The notes beneath the pieces were generated by a model. The model searched no databases. It worked only from the letters and a program-made list of their open reading frames with translations, and was not told the DNA's origin. A stretch of DNA of 64,000 nucleotides, taken from assembly GCF_014650035.1 (NCBI RefSeq), contig NZ_BMUE01000010.1, positions 62,001 through 126,000 on the forward strand. Reading direction: 5' to 3'. Below are positions 35,499 through 44,422 of the stretch, piece after piece (position 1 is the first letter of the stretch; every line of letters begins with the position of its first letter). Source of the DNA: Streptomyces lucensis JCM 4490 (GTDB lineage: Bacteria > Actinomycetota > Actinomycetes > Streptomycetales > Streptomycetaceae). A program made the position numbers and the translations under genes.

Positions 35499-36098
35499 GT
35501 GGGTGACCTGTTTCTGGTCCGGCACGGTGAGACCGAGTGGTCGCGGTCCGGACGGCACACCGGCTCGACCGACGTGCCCCTCACCGGGCACGGGCGCGAG
35601 GAGGCGCGCCGGCTGAAGCCGCTGATCTGCTCGCACCGCGTAGGGGCGGCGTTCGTCAGCCCGCTGCACCGGGCCCGGGAGACCGCCCGGCTCATCGGCG
35701 TCCCGTACGCACGGGTCGACTCGGACCTGCGCGAGTGGGACTACGGCGGGTACGAGGGCGTGACCACCGTGGAGATCCAGCGGACCCGGCCCGGCTGGTT
35801 CCTGTTCACGGACGGGGTCGCGCCCGGGCCGCCGGACCATCCGGGCGAGACCGCGGAGCAGGTCGGGGAGCGCGCCGACCGGATGCTGGCCAAGGCCGAC
35901 GCCGCCCTAGCCAACACCGAGGGGGCCGTCGTCCTGGTCGCCCACGGTCACTTCCTGCGCGTCCTCACCGCTCGCCGGCTGGGACTCCCGCCGGAGCAGG
36001 GGGCCCTGTTCCAGCTGGCGACGGGCACCGTCTGCCGCCTCGGCACGGAGCACGGGCGCCCGGTGGTGGCCGGGTGGAACATCCGCCCGGCGGACTGA
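35499..36098 (+). CDS. histidine phosphatase family protein
   Basis: 199 residues. RHG motif at the N-terminus (LFLVRHGETEWSRSGRHTG; His9 is the phospho-acceptor), conserved Arg in SPLHRARETARL, Glu in LREWDYGGYEG and the second His in VLVAHGHFLRVL. It is of the phosphoglycerate-mutase-like/GpmB type; the true substrate may be a sugar phosphate or other phosphoester. The GTG start has GGGAAAGG upstream. Confidence 0.9.
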   Translation: MGDLFLVRHGETEWSRSGRHTGSTDVPLTGHGREEARRLKPLICSHRVGAAFVSPLHRARETARLIGVPYARVDSDLREWDYGGYEGVTTVEIQRTRPGWFLFTDGVAPGPPDHPGETAEQVGERADRMLAKADAALANTEGAVVLVAHGHFLRVLTARRLGLPPEQGALFQLATGTVCRLGTEHGRPVVAGWNIRPAD

Positions 36099-36390
36099 CC
36101 GGAGCGGGAGCGCTCCGGCTGCACGGCCCGCCCCGCCCGGTTCCGGCGCCGTCCCCGCCGCCGCCGTCGGCCCGGCCCCCGCGCCGGCTTCGCCCCACCG
36201 CCGCCGGCCGCGCCCGGCCATCGTCGCCGGTCCCGCCGCGCCGCTCGGCTCCCGCCGGCGCCGGCCCCGCTTGCCCCACGGTCCGTCCCGCCCGCCCTCG
36301 CCTGCCGCCGGTGTCAGACCCGCCCCGTACTCTGCGAATGGGCCGTCCGCCGGGCGGTCCGTGCGGGGACGGCACCAGAGGGAGCGGGTC
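36099..36390. other. intergenic region, 292 bp, extremely C-rich
   Basis: No gene is supported. The stretch 36120-36320 is almost pure C/G with many CCG/GCC runs. A promoter for the downstream gene is likely near 36320-36380, but no clear boxes were identified. Confidence 0.35.
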
Positions 36391-37014
36391 GTGACACCAA
36401 CACCCACCGCCGCCCAGCGGCGCGTGATCGAGGGCGCCGATCCGGTCACCGGGCGGCTGCGCGGCACGGACGCCCAGCTCGCCGCGCTGGTGAGGCGGGG
36501 GCTCGCCTTCCGGCACCCCCGGCCCCCGCACGACCACTTCCTCACCCCGGCCGGGCACCGGATACGCGAGGCGCCGCCGCAGCCGCCGGCGGCGGAGCCC
36601 GCGCCGTCCACCGGGGTGTTCGCCGCCCGCGTCGGCGGCGAGGAGGAGACCCCGCCGGCGGGGCCGGAGCGGCTGCGCGAGGTGCGGAGCGCCTGGCAGG
36701 GGCTGCTGGAGCTGCGCCGGATGACCCGTGCGGACGGGGCCGTGGACCTGCCGTGCGGCTGGGAGCGCACGCATCTGGTGCGGGCCGCCGCCCTGGCCCT
36801 GGAGGCGGCGGGACACCGCCCGGCGGGCGGGGGCGCGGACGGCTACCGGGTACGGGCGACCCCGCAGCCGGAGGCGGTCGCCGTGTACGCGCCCGACCCG
36901 CGGACCCTGGCGGCCTGCGCGGCCACCCTGGAGCGGGCCGGCTGGCAGGCGGGCGAGTACACCGAGCCGCGGACCAGGGCGCGTTACGTGCTGGCCTCGC
37001 CGCGCCGGGCGTGA
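36391..37014 (+). CDS. conserved hypothetical protein
   Basis: 207 residues from GTG 36391 with AGAGGGAGCG upstream. The N-terminal part reads like a small winged-helix or wHTH-like repeat (AQRRVIEGADPVTGRLRGTDAQLAALVRRGLA, then HFLTPAGHRIRE). A Pro/Ala linker (about 60-85) follows, then a C-terminal alpha/beta region (WQGLLELRRMTRADGAVDLPCGWERTHLVRAAALAL, ending TRARYVLASPRR). I do not recognise a named family. Confidence 0.7.
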   Translation: MTPTPTAAQRRVIEGADPVTGRLRGTDAQLAALVRRGLAFRHPRPPHDHFLTPAGHRIREAPPQPPAAEPAPSTGVFAARVGGEEETPPAGPERLREVRSAWQGLLELRRMTRADGAVDLPCGWERTHLVRAAALALEAAGHRPAGGGADGYRVRATPQPEAVAVYAPDPRTLAACAATLERAGWQAGEYTEPRTRARYVLASPRRA

Positions 37015-37076
37015 CCGGTGCGAGCGGCGTGCCAGGATCGGTCCGGCAGAGATCCGTCACCCAGGAAGGGCGAGCA

Positions 37077-37499
37077 GTGACCCGACCGTATTCCGTCCGT
37101 GTGACCGTCCGCGGCTACGAGACCGACGTGCAGGGACATGTGAACCAGGCCGTGTACCTCAACTACGCCGAGCACGCCCGCTGGTCGCTGCTCCAGGAGT
37201 CCGGGCTGAGCCAGGCCCGGCTGCGGGCCCGGGGCGTGGGCCCGGTGGCGCTGGAGACGACGATCCGCTTCCTGCGCGAGCTGCTCGCCGGCGACGAGGT
37301 CGACGTGACGTGCGAGTTCGAGTGGAGCGGTGGGAAGACCTTCCGGATCCGCCAGGAGATACGCCGGACCGACGGCGTCCTCGCGGCCGAGATCAGCGCG
37401 GTGGGCGGCCTGATGGACCTCGACGCGCGCAAGCTGGTCGCGGACCCGCGCGAGGTGTTCAGGGAACTGACCACGGACGTCTCCCTGTTCGGCCTCTAG
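37077..37499 (+). CDS. hotdog-fold acyl-CoA thioesterase
   Basis: 140 residues, 4-hydroxybenzoyl-CoA thioesterase/FcbC-YbgC class. Active-site motif in YETDVQGHVNQAVYLNYAEHARW (Asp in place within TDVQGHVNQ); hotdog helix and strands LETTIRFLRELLAGDEVDVTCEF. GTG start with AGGAAGGG upstream. It probably hydrolyses an acyl-CoA in the cytoplasm; the substrate is unknown. It ends just before a strong terminator. Confidence 0.88.
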   Translation: MTRPYSVRVTVRGYETDVQGHVNQAVYLNYAEHARWSLLQESGLSQARLRARGVGPVALETTIRFLRELLAGDEVDVTCEFEWSGGKTFRIRQEIRRTDGVLAAEISAVGGLMDLDARKLVADPREVFRELTTDVSLFGL

Positions 37500-37500
37500 A

Positions 37501-37535
37501 CCGTGTCCGGCGCGCAGGCGCGACGCCGGACACGG
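37501..37535. terminator. hairpin terminator between convergent genes
   Basis: Perfect 12-bp stem (37501-37512 with 37524-37535; CCGTGTCCGGCG) and 11-base loop, starting two bases after the thioesterase stop. Confidence 0.82.
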
Positions 37536-37547
37536 CCGAGACACCCC

Positions 37548-38402
37548 CTAGGCGCGCGGGAAGGCGGTCCGGTGGTCCTCGGCCCACTCCCGGTACGTCC
37601 GCGCCGGCCGGCCCAGCACGTCGGGTACGGCCCGGGTGACCACCGCGTTGCCGCCCCGGCGGACGAACGTGGTGCTGGTCAGGACGCCCTCGGTGCGCGG
37701 CTCGTCGAAGCCCCAGACGTCGCGGAGGAACGCCCGGGTCTCCTCCGGTGAGAGGTCGCGTGTGGTGACCGGGCGGCCCAGGACCGAGGCGAGCGCGGCG
37801 GCCTGCTCCGGAACGCTGACCGCCTCGGGCCCGGTCAGGGTGTACGTCCGCCCGGCGTGGCGGCCGTCGGTCAGGGCCCGCACCGCCACCGCGGCCACGT
37901 CGCGCGGGTCGACCACCCCGGACGCGCCGTCACCGGTCGGGTTGGGCACCGGCTCGTCCGCCCCCAGTTCCCGGGCCCAGCTGAGCGTGTTGGAGGCGAA
38001 CGTGGAAGGCCTCAGCACCGTCCACTGGGTCCCGCTGTCCCGCACGGCCCGCTCACCGTCCACGTGCCACGATCCGAACGGGCCGACCCGGGGATCGCCG
38101 GTACCGAGGGCGGAGAGCTTCACCAGCCGGCGCACTCCCGCCGTGCGCGCCGCCGCCACCAGTGCCAGGTCGTGCCCGGCGGACGGTCCCGGCGGGCCGG
38201 CGAGGAACGCGGCCGTCACGCCCCGCGTCGCGTCCGCGAGCGATCCGGGATCGGTGTAGTCCCCGCGCACCACCTCCACCCCGGGCGGCACCTGGGCCTT
38301 CGCCGGGTCGCGGGTCAGGGCGCGCACCCTTTCGCCGCGCTCCGCGAGCTGTCGTACGAGTTCACTGCCTGTGGTGCCCGTGGCACCCGTCACCAGAATC
38401 AT
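37548..38402 (-). CDS. NmrA-like NAD(P)-binding protein
   Basis: 284 residues, atypical short-chain dehydrogenase. Cofactor loop LVTGATGTTGSELVRQLAERG (4-24), strand pattern VRALTRDPAKA and VVRGDYTDPGSL. NmrA/QOR2-type proteins act as quinone reductases or redox sensors. The start is ATG 38402, or GTG three codons upstream. It is divergent from an AraC regulator gene 96 bases away, which may control it. Confidence 0.88.
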   Translation of the reverse strand: MILVTGATGTTGSELVRQLAERGERVRALTRDPAKAQVPPGVEVVRGDYTDPGSLADATRGVTAAFLAGPPGPSAGHDLALVAAARTAGVRRLVKLSALGTGDPRVGPFGSWHVDGERAVRDSGTQWTVLRPSTFASNTLSWARELGADEPVPNPTGDGASGVVDPRDVAAVAVRALTDGRHAGRTYTLTGPEAVSVPEQAAALASVLGRPVTTRDLSPEETRAFLRDVWGFDEPRTEGVLTSTTFVRRGGNAVVTRAVPDVLGRPARTYREWAEDHRTAFPRA

Positions 38403-38498
38403 GGGGTCCACGGTGACCCGGGCGGGACGGCCGGTTCTTGGAGATTCCGGCACGCTTCGCCGGCCCCGGCGGAGGTGTGACGCCCTTACCGTGGAGGG

Positions 38499-39296
38499 GT
38501 GCCGAACGCGACCGCCGAGCAGGCCCTGTCCACGCCCGAGGTGCTGCGCCCCTGGATCGCCGGGGTGCGCACCTTGTCCGTACCCGAACCGGCCGGCGAA
38601 GCCTTCGTGCACCTTCCCGACGCGGCCACCAAGGTGGTGCTGCGGGTGGCGGCCGACGGGCACCGGGACGTGCTGGCCGTCGGGCCGCGGGTGCGTGCGT
38701 CGTACCACGAGGGAAAGGCCCACATCGCCTGTGTGGAGCTGCGGCTGACGCCCGGGACGGTCCGGCCGTTGCTGGGTGTCCCGGCCGCCGAACTGGTCGG
38801 CAGGGCAGTGCCGTTGGAGGCGCTGCCGGGCGGAACGCCCCGGCGGCTGGCCGCCGGGCTGCGGTGGCTGGCCCCGGAGGAGGCCGTGCCGTACCTCTCC
38901 GGGGCGCTGCCGGAGCTGCTGTCGGCCGCCGTGGACCCGTCACGGACGGCGCTGCTGCGGGCGGGGGTCGACGCGCTGTCGGTGCGCGGCGACCGGACGC
39001 CGGCCCAGGTGCGGGATGTCGCCCGCGAACTCGCGGTCAGTGAGCGTCTGTTGCGCACCCTGTTCACCGAGGGCGTCGGTGTCTCCCCGAAGCACTACGC
39101 CCGTATCCACCGGGTCCGCACGGTGCTCACCAGGGCCCCGGGCACCCGCTGGTCCGAGGTCGCCGCGGCCACCGGCTACTACGACCAGGCGCACATGACG
39201 TCCGACTTCCGCGCCCTGATGGGCGTACCGCCCCGCTCGTACTTCACCGGCCGGCTGCCGGCGAGCACGCCCTGCCGGGCGGGCCGGCGGGTCTGA
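38499..39296 (+). CDS. AraC-family transcriptional regulator
   Basis: 265 residues. The N-terminal cupin-like region (VHLPDAATKVVLRVAADG, SYHEGKAHIACVELRL) is followed by two helix-turn-helix motifs at about 165-250 (DVARELAVSERLLRTLFTEGVGVSPKHYARIHRVR; SEVAAATGYYDQAHMTSDFRALMGVPPRSY). The GTG start abuts GGAGGG with almost no spacer, so the true start or a leaderless transcript is open. Divergent from the NmrA-like gene, its likely target. Confidence 0.9.
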   Translation: MPNATAEQALSTPEVLRPWIAGVRTLSVPEPAGEAFVHLPDAATKVVLRVAADGHRDVLAVGPRVRASYHEGKAHIACVELRLTPGTVRPLLGVPAAELVGRAVPLEALPGGTPRRLAAGLRWLAPEEAVPYLSGALPELLSAAVDPSRTALLRAGVDALSVRGDRTPAQVRDVARELAVSERLLRTLFTEGVGVSPKHYARIHRVRTVLTRAPGTRWSEVAAATGYYDQAHMTSDFRALMGVPPRSYFTGRLPASTPCRAGRRV

Positions 39297-39349
39297 GTCC
39301 GTGCGCGGAACGGGCCGGATCCTGCCCGCGCGACGGCGGGCGCGTCACG

Positions 39350-39393
39350 GCGGGCGGGGACACGGGGGCCTCGTGCGCCGTGCCCCCGCCCGC
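39350..39393. terminator. bidirectional hairpin terminator
   Basis: 16-position stem with one mismatch (39350-39365 with 39378-39393) and a 12-base loop, between the convergent AraC and permease genes. Confidence 0.78.
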
Positions 39394-39396
39394 GGT

Positions 39397-40764
39397 TCAG
39401 TGGGCGACGGCGATCTCCTCCCCCGCCTCCATCGGGTGGGTCACGTCGTGGGCCTCGCGGCCCTTGCCGATGTGGTTGAAGAGAAGGTTGAGGAGCACTG
39501 CCGTCAGGCAGCCCGTGGAGATGCCCGAGTCCAGGACGATCCTCGCGGTCTCCGGGAACGCGTGGTAGAAGTCCGGCTCGGTGATCGGGACGATGCCGAC
39601 GGCGAGGGAGACGGCCACGATCAGGACGTTGTTGTCCCTGTCCAGGCCCGCCCGCACCAGGGTCTGGATGCCACTGGCGGCGACCGAGCCGAACAGGACG
39701 ACGCCGGCGCCGCCGAGGACCGGACGGGGCACGACCGCGATGAGGGACGCGGCCATCGGGCACAGGCCCATGAGCACCAGGAAGCCGCCACCGGTGGCGA
39801 CCACGTACCGGCTGCGGATCCTGGTCATCGCCACCAGGCCGATGTTCTGGGCGAAGGCGCTGCACATGAACCCGTTGAACAGGGGGCTGAGCGCCGAGCC
39901 GAGGGTGTCGGCGCGCAGGCCGGCGGCGATGGTCCGCTCGTCGGCGGGGCGTTCGACGATCTCGCCGAGCGCCAGCATGTCGGCGGTCGACTCGGTCATC
40001 GAGACCACCATCACCACGCACAGCGAGAGGACGGCCGCGAGCTGGAACTGGGGCGCGCCGAAGTGGAACGGGGTGGGGAAGCCCACCACGTCGGCGTCCG
40101 CGACGGGGCCGAAGTCGGTGGCGCCGAAGGGTATCGCGACGAGCGTGCCGGCGATCAGGCCGAGCAGGACGGCGATCTGCTTGACGAAGCCGCGGGTGAA
40201 GCGGCGCAGCAGCAGGACGAGGACCAGGGTGACGGCGGCCAGGGTGAGATGGGCCGCCGAACCGTAGTCGCCGGCCTTCGGGTCGGGGCCCTGGGCCCAG
40301 CCGAAGGCGACCGGGAGCAGGGACACGCCGATCAGGGTGATGACGGAGCCGGTGACGACCGGCGGGAAGAACCGGACGGCCCTGCTGAAGAAGGGGGCGG
40401 CGAGGAAGCCGAGCAGGCCGGCGACGATGACGGCGCCGAAGATGACCGGCAGGGCGTCGGACTTGTCGTGGCTGGAGGCGACGATCGCCGTCATCGGGGC
40501 GACACCGGCGAAGGTGACGCCGTTGACGAAGGGCAGCCGGGCACCGATCTTCCAGATGCCCAGGGTCTGCAGGAACGTGGCGAGGCCCGCGGTGAACAGG
40601 CAGGCGCCGGTGAGGAACGTCAGGTCGGTCGTGGACAGGCCCACGGCGGCGCCGACGATCAGGGGTGGGGCGACGACTCCGGCGTACATGGCGGCCACGT
40701 GCTGCAGGCCGCTGGTCGCCATTTTGAGGGCGGGGAGTTTCTCGTCAACAGGATGGGCGGCCAC
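39397..40764 (-). CDS. NCS2-family xanthine/urate permease
   Basis: 455 residues, about 14 membrane segments. NAT signature QNIGLVAMTR, the conserved TM1 His in GLQHVAAMYAG and the TM8 Glu in MTESTADMLALGE are those of purine (xanthine/urate) rather than uracil carriers. The start is taken at GTG 40764, which has GGAGG eight bases upstream; a GTG at 40794 would add ten residues. A proton symporter in the cytoplasmic membrane, it lies downstream of 8-oxoguanine deaminase and next to the uricase operon, so urate or xanthine uptake is likely. Confidence 0.93.
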   Translation of the reverse strand: MAAHPVDEKLPALKMATSGLQHVAAMYAGVVAPPLIVGAAVGLSTTDLTFLTGACLFTAGLATFLQTLGIWKIGARLPFVNGVTFAGVAPMTAIVASSHDKSDALPVIFGAVIVAGLLGFLAAPFFSRAVRFFPPVVTGSVITLIGVSLLPVAFGWAQGPDPKAGDYGSAAHLTLAAVTLVLVLLLRRFTRGFVKQIAVLLGLIAGTLVAIPFGATDFGPVADADVVGFPTPFHFGAPQFQLAAVLSLCVVMVVSMTESTADMLALGEIVERPADERTIAAGLRADTLGSALSPLFNGFMCSAFAQNIGLVAMTRIRSRYVVATGGGFLVLMGLCPMAASLIAVVPRPVLGGAGVVLFGSVAASGIQTLVRAGLDRDNNVLIVAVSLAVGIVPITEPDFYHAFPETARIVLDSGISTGCLTAVLLNLLFNHIGKGREAHDVTHPMEAGEEIAVAH

Positions 40765-40881
40765 GGCGGGTCCTCCGGTCGGGTAACACGTCACCGACGA
40801 CGTGGGTTTCTTGGAGGTGGTGCTTGTGGTCGTGCGGGACCGTGACGGGGGGTGGCGCTGAGCGGGGAGCGGTGAGGCGGT

Positions 40882-40984
40882 GGCCGTCGCCGGGGCGCGC
40901 GCGTCGGCGCGCGTCCCGGCGACGGCCTGCCGTGGATCCCGCTCGGATCCACGGTCCCGGCCGGGAGCCGTCCCTCCCGGCCGG
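40882..40984 (-). other. three consecutive perfect stem-loops between deaminase and permease
   Basis: Stem 1: 40882-40894 with 40915-40927 (13 bp). Stem 2: 40930-40939 with 40945-40954 (10 bp, CCGTGGATCC). Stem 3: 40957-40967 with 40974-40984 (11 bp). They are separated by only 2 bases each and follow the deaminase stop at 41000 in the minus-strand transcript. They may form a strong terminator or processing/stability element, or regulate the permease leader. Confidence 0.75.
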
Positions 40985-40999
40985 AGTCCGGGAGCCGGA

Positions 41000-42379
41000 T
41001 CAGCCCTGGGCGGCGATCCGGGTGAGGCGCCGGGCCTCCTCGCGGGTGGCGCGGGCGATGGCGTCCTCGTCGGCGGTGAGCAGCCGGCCGTTCTCGACGA
41101 TCTGCCGGCCGTCCACGAAGGAGGCGGTCACCGGGGCCGCGGCGCCGAGGACCAGCGCGGTCACCGGGTCGGCGATGGAGGCGTGGGCGAGCGTGTCCAT
41201 CCTCCACAGCACCAGGTCGGCGAGCTTGCCGGGTTCGAGTGAGCCGAGCTGGTCCGCCCGGCCGAGGACCCGGGCGCCGCCGTGGGTGCCGAGCCGCAGC
41301 GCCTGGCGGGCGGTGAGGGCGGCCTCGCGGTGGGCGCCGAGGCGGTTGATCAGCAGCGCGTTGCGCAGTTCGGTGTGGAGTTCGCCGGACTCGTTGGAGG
41401 CGGTGCCGTCGACGCCGAGGCCGACCGGGACGCCCGCCCTCAGCATGTCGGGGACGCGGGCGATGCCGGCGGCGAGCCGGGCGTTGGACGAGGGGCAGTG
41501 GGCGACGCCGGTCCCGGTGCGGGCGAAGGCGGTGATGTCGGAGTCGTTCATGTGGACGCAGTGCGCCATCCACACGTCCTCGCCGAGCCAGCCGGTGGAC
41601 TCGAAGTAGTCGGTCGGGCCCATGCCGAACAGCTCGTGGCAGAACTTCTCCTCCTCCACTGTCTCCGAGCCGTGCGTGTGCAGGCGCACGCCGAGCCGGC
41701 GGGCGAGCTCGGCGCCCTGGCGCATCAGTTCGGTGGAGACGGAGAACGGCGAGCAGGGGGCGACGGCCACCTGGGTCATGGAGTCGGGGGAGGCGTCGTG
41801 GTGCTCGCCGACGGTCTCCTCGGTCGCGGCGAGCGCGTCCTCCAGTGTCTCGACGGCGAAGTCCGGCGGCAGGCCGCCGTCCTTCTCGCCGCGGTCCATC
41901 GACCCGCGGGCCAGCGTGAAGCGGACGCCCATCCCGACGGCGGCCCGGATGATCGCGCCGGACAGGTCGCCGCAGCCGCGCGGGAAGACGTAGTGGTGGT
42001 CCATGGCTGTGGTGACGCCGCCCCGGGCCATCATGGCGAGGGACCCCTGCGCCGCAGCGTGCACCATCGGCTCGTCGATGCGCGCCCAGACCGGGTACAG
42101 CGCGACGAGCCAGTCGAAGAGGTTGTGGTCCGTGGCCAGGCCCCGGGTGATCCACTGGTAGAAGTGGTGGTGGGTGTTGACCAGGCCCGGGGTGGCGAGG
42201 TGTCCGGTGGCGTCGATGCGGCGTACGACGTTCTCCAGGCCCTCGGGGGCCCTGCCCGCGCCGACCGCCTCGATGCGGTTGCCGGCGAGGACCAGGTGCC
42301 CGGAGGCGTACTCGGTGTCGTCGGCGTCGACGGTCGCGATCGAACAGTTCTCGATGACGATGCGCTGGGCTGCTGCCAT
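41000..42379 (-). CDS. 8-oxoguanine deaminase (amidohydrolase)
   Basis: 459 residues of the amidohydrolase superfamily. Metal ligands in VNTHHHFYQWITRG (HxH), His in VRLHTHGSE, His in WMAHCVHMND and catalytic Asp in GVDGTASNESG. The QWITRGLATDHNLFDWL region is typical of the 8-oxoguanine deaminase/hydroxyatrazine hydrolase branch. It converts 8-oxoguanine to urate, feeding the uricase operon just upstream; guanine or another N-heterocycle remains possible. ATG start with AAAAGGA upstream. Confidence 0.9.
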   Translation of the reverse strand: MAAAQRIVIENCSIATVDADDTEYASGHLVLAGNRIEAVGAGRAPEGLENVVRRIDATGHLATPGLVNTHHHFYQWITRGLATDHNLFDWLVALYPVWARIDEPMVHAAAQGSLAMMARGGVTTAMDHHYVFPRGCGDLSGAIIRAAVGMGVRFTLARGSMDRGEKDGGLPPDFAVETLEDALAATEETVGEHHDASPDSMTQVAVAPCSPFSVSTELMRQGAELARRLGVRLHTHGSETVEEEKFCHELFGMGPTDYFESTGWLGEDVWMAHCVHMNDSDITAFARTGTGVAHCPSSNARLAAGIARVPDMLRAGVPVGLGVDGTASNESGELHTELRNALLINRLGAHREAALTARQALRLGTHGGARVLGRADQLGSLEPGKLADLVLWRMDTLAHASIADPVTALVLGAAAPVTASFVDGRQIVENGRLLTADEDAIARATREEARRLTRIAAQG

Positions 42380-42445
42380 GATTCGTCCTTTTCGCTCAGC
42401 GGACTGAAGTGGGTGGGCACGGCAGGACCCTGGGAGCTTTGAGTG

Positions 42446-42478
42446 CCGTGACCGGGGACATGTGTTCCCCGGTCACGG
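42446..42478 (-). terminator. hairpin terminator after the uricase operon
   Basis: Perfect 13-bp stem (42446-42458 with 42466-42478; CCGTGACCGGGGA) and 7-base loop, 18 bases past the uricase stop. It separates the uricase operon from the downstream deaminase-permease unit. Confidence 0.85.
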
Positions 42479-42496
42479 GTGCCGAGAGGGGTGTGG

Positions 42497-43420
42497 CTAC
42501 AGATTGGTGAGATCCACCGGGATGCGCGCCTCACAGCCGTCCCGCAGGACGGTGGCCTCGATGAGGCCGTAGGGCCGGTCGGCGGCGAAGTAGACCTCGT
42601 TGTCGTTCTTCAGCCCGAACGGCTCCAGGTCCACCAGGAAATGGTGCTTGTTAGGCAGCGAGAAGCGGACCTCGTCCACCTCGCCGCGGTTGTTGATGAT
42701 GCGCGCGCCCATCTGGTACAGCGTCTGCTGGAGCGAGAGGGAGTACGTCTCGGCGAAGGCCTGCAGCATGTGCTTCCTGACCTGCTCGTAGGACTTCTCC
42801 CAGTTCGGCGCCTTCTGCTCGTCGTCGGACCAGCCGAAGCGCCAGCGGGCGGAGACCGAGGTGGCCAGGATGCGGTCGTGCGCCTCCTTCAGGGTGGTGT
42901 ACCGGTCCTTGACGTAGCCCCAGAACTCGGAGTTGGTCGAGTTCATCACCGTGAGGTCCTTCAGGCCCGAGACGACCTCCCACGACGCGCCGTCGTAGGT
43001 GATCTGGGTGAGCCGGGTCTCCTGGCCCTTGCGCACGAAGGAGTGCTTGACCTCGTCGGCGCCGATGAACCGCGAGTTGGCGTCGGAGGTCTCGATCCGC
43101 TCCCAGGCGTACTCCTCGATGCGGATCCGGGCGCGGTGGATCGGCTCCTGCGAGGTGACGAAGTGGCGGGCGAGGTGGATGCCGAACTGCTCGGCCGACT
43201 CGATGCCGTGCTCCTTGGCGAAGGCGAACACCGTGTTCTTGGTGGTGTCGGTCGGCAGGACGTTGGCGTTGGAGCCGGAGTAGTGGACCTCGTCCATGTC
43301 GCCGCTCAGCGCGACGGAGACGTTGAGGTCCTTGATGTGGTGGGTGGCGCCGTCCCGCGTGATCTTTACGACTCGGTTCTCGGCCTTGCCGTACTGGTTC
43401 TGTCCCAGGATCGTGGGCAT
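42497..43420 (-). CDS. uox: urate oxidase (factor-independent uricase)
   Basis: 307 residues, two tunnelling-fold domains. Oxidises urate to 5-hydroxyisourate and produces H2O2. Signatures: LPTDTTKNTVFAFAKEHGI (catalytic Thr/Lys region), ALSGDMDEVHYSGSNANVLP and the C-terminal LPNKHHFLVDLEPFG. The ATG is 6 bases after the HIU hydrolase stop, making a tight OHCU decarboxylase-HIU hydrolase-uricase operon. Likely controlled from the element B palindrome at 44423. Confidence 0.97.
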   Translation of the reverse strand: MPTILGQNQYGKAENRVVKITRDGATHHIKDLNVSVALSGDMDEVHYSGSNANVLPTDTTKNTVFAFAKEHGIESAEQFGIHLARHFVTSQEPIHRARIRIEEYAWERIETSDANSRFIGADEVKHSFVRKGQETRLTQITYDGASWEVVSGLKDLTVMNSTNSEFWGYVKDRYTTLKEAHDRILATSVSARWRFGWSDDEQKAPNWEKSYEQVRKHMLQAFAETYSLSLQQTLYQMGARIINNRGEVDEVRFSLPNKHHFLVDLEPFGLKNDNEVYFAADRPYGLIEATVLRDGCEARIPVDLTNL

Positions 43421-43426
43421 GCTTCG

Positions 43427-43831
43427 CTAGCTCCCTCGGTAAACGGAGTAGCCGAACGGGTTGAGCAGCAGCGGCACGTGATAGTGCTCGCCCGGTACGA
43501 CGGCGAACGTGACCGCCACCTCCGGGAAGAACACACCGGGTCCGCTGTCCCGGTTCGCGGGGGCGTCCTGCTGCGCATCGGCTTGCTTCTTCTCGGACTG
43601 CGAGAAGTACGCCTCGACGGCGAAGTCGAGCCGTACGTGGGTGGTCCCCTCCGGCGGTGCCGGCAGGTCCTTGCACCGGCCGTCGGCGTCGGTCGCGGAG
43701 CCGCCGAGTGGCCGCCAGTCCGCGTCGCGGCCGCCGCGGACCGAGAGGCGGACGGCGACGCCCCCGGCGGGGCGGCCGGCGGAGGTGTCCAGGATGTGTG
43801 TGGACACGGAGGCCGTGGTGCTGGTGCTCAT
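43427..43831 (-). CDS. 5-hydroxyisourate hydrolase
   Basis: 134 residues of the transthyretin-like family; hydrolyses 5-hydroxyisourate to OHCU. It starts with the conserved STHILDTSAGRPA and ends with the diagnostic YRGS tetrapeptide (FGYSVYRGS). It carries a small insertion (SEKKQADAQQDAPANRD, about 85-101) that lengthens the usual 110-120 residues. The ATG is 4 bases after the OHCU decarboxylase stop. Confidence 0.95.
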   Translation of the reverse strand: MSTSTTASVSTHILDTSAGRPAGGVAVRLSVRGGRDADWRPLGGSATDADGRCKDLPAPPEGTTHVRLDFAVEAYFSQSEKKQADAQQDAPANRDSGPGVFFPEVAVTFAVVPGEHYHVPLLLNPFGYSVYRGS

Positions 43832-43835
43832 GGTG

Positions 43836-44348
43836 TCAGGCGTCCTCTTCGACGAGTCGGGCCAGTCGGATGCGGTTGATCCTGCCCAGCTCGATGCGGA
43901 CGATCTCCCGCTCGCGCTCGGGCGGGTTGCCGATCCGTGCCCTGACCGCGTCGCGCATCTGCTCGGCACTCTTCCCGGTGGCGCAGATCAGGAACACGTG
44001 ACCGAACCGCTCCTGGTAGGCCAGGTTCAGGTCGAGCATCTCGGCCCTGAGTTCCGCGGAGGCGCCGGCCATGCCGCGCTGTTCGCGTGCGGAGGCCGGG
44101 TCGCCGGGTCTGGGGCGCCCGATCGGCGGGTGCCCGGCCATCGCCTCCTCGAGGTCCGCGGTGGTCAGCTCGGCCATGGCGGCGTCACTGGCGGCGTACA
44201 GCTCCTCGGCGGTGGCGTAGGGGCGGGCGGCGAGGAGCCGCCGGGCCCATGCGGTGGAGGCGCACGCCTCGTGGAGGGCGGTGAAGGCGGCGCGTTCCTC
44301 GAGGTCGTTGAACCGGGTCAGGCCCGGGGGCGTGGGAGTCGACGTCAC
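43836..44348 (-). CDS. 2-oxo-4-hydroxy-4-carboxy-5-ureidoimidazoline (OHCU) decarboxylase
   Basis: 170 residues. Makes S-allantoin from OHCU. Catalytic His lies in AMAGHPPIGRP and the partner Glu in SAREQRGM, followed by the conserved YQERFGHVFLICATGKSAEQM. The GTG start is at 44348. First gene of the uricase operon. Confidence 0.95.
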   Translation of the reverse strand: MTSTPTPPGLTRFNDLEERAAFTALHEACASTAWARRLLAARPYATAEELYAASDAAMAELTTADLEEAMAGHPPIGRPRPGDPASAREQRGMAGASAELRAEMLDLNLAYQERFGHVFLICATGKSAEQMRDAVRARIGNPPEREREIVRIELGRINRIRLARLVEEDA

Positions 44349-44422
44349 GGGAGCCTCCGTGGCCGGTGTGCGGCCGTCGTGCTGAACGGGCTGCCGACAG
44401 CTAACGCCCCCGGAAACGCCGC

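Noticed and set aside
36099..36390. Extension of the hypothetical gene upstream to 36271
   Set aside because: The extra 40 residues are low-complexity and a GTG at 36391 has a proper ribosome site.
40765..40999. A purine riboswitch in front of the permease
   Set aside because: The interval has strong hairpins but no conserved three-way-junction core bases of known purine riboswitches.
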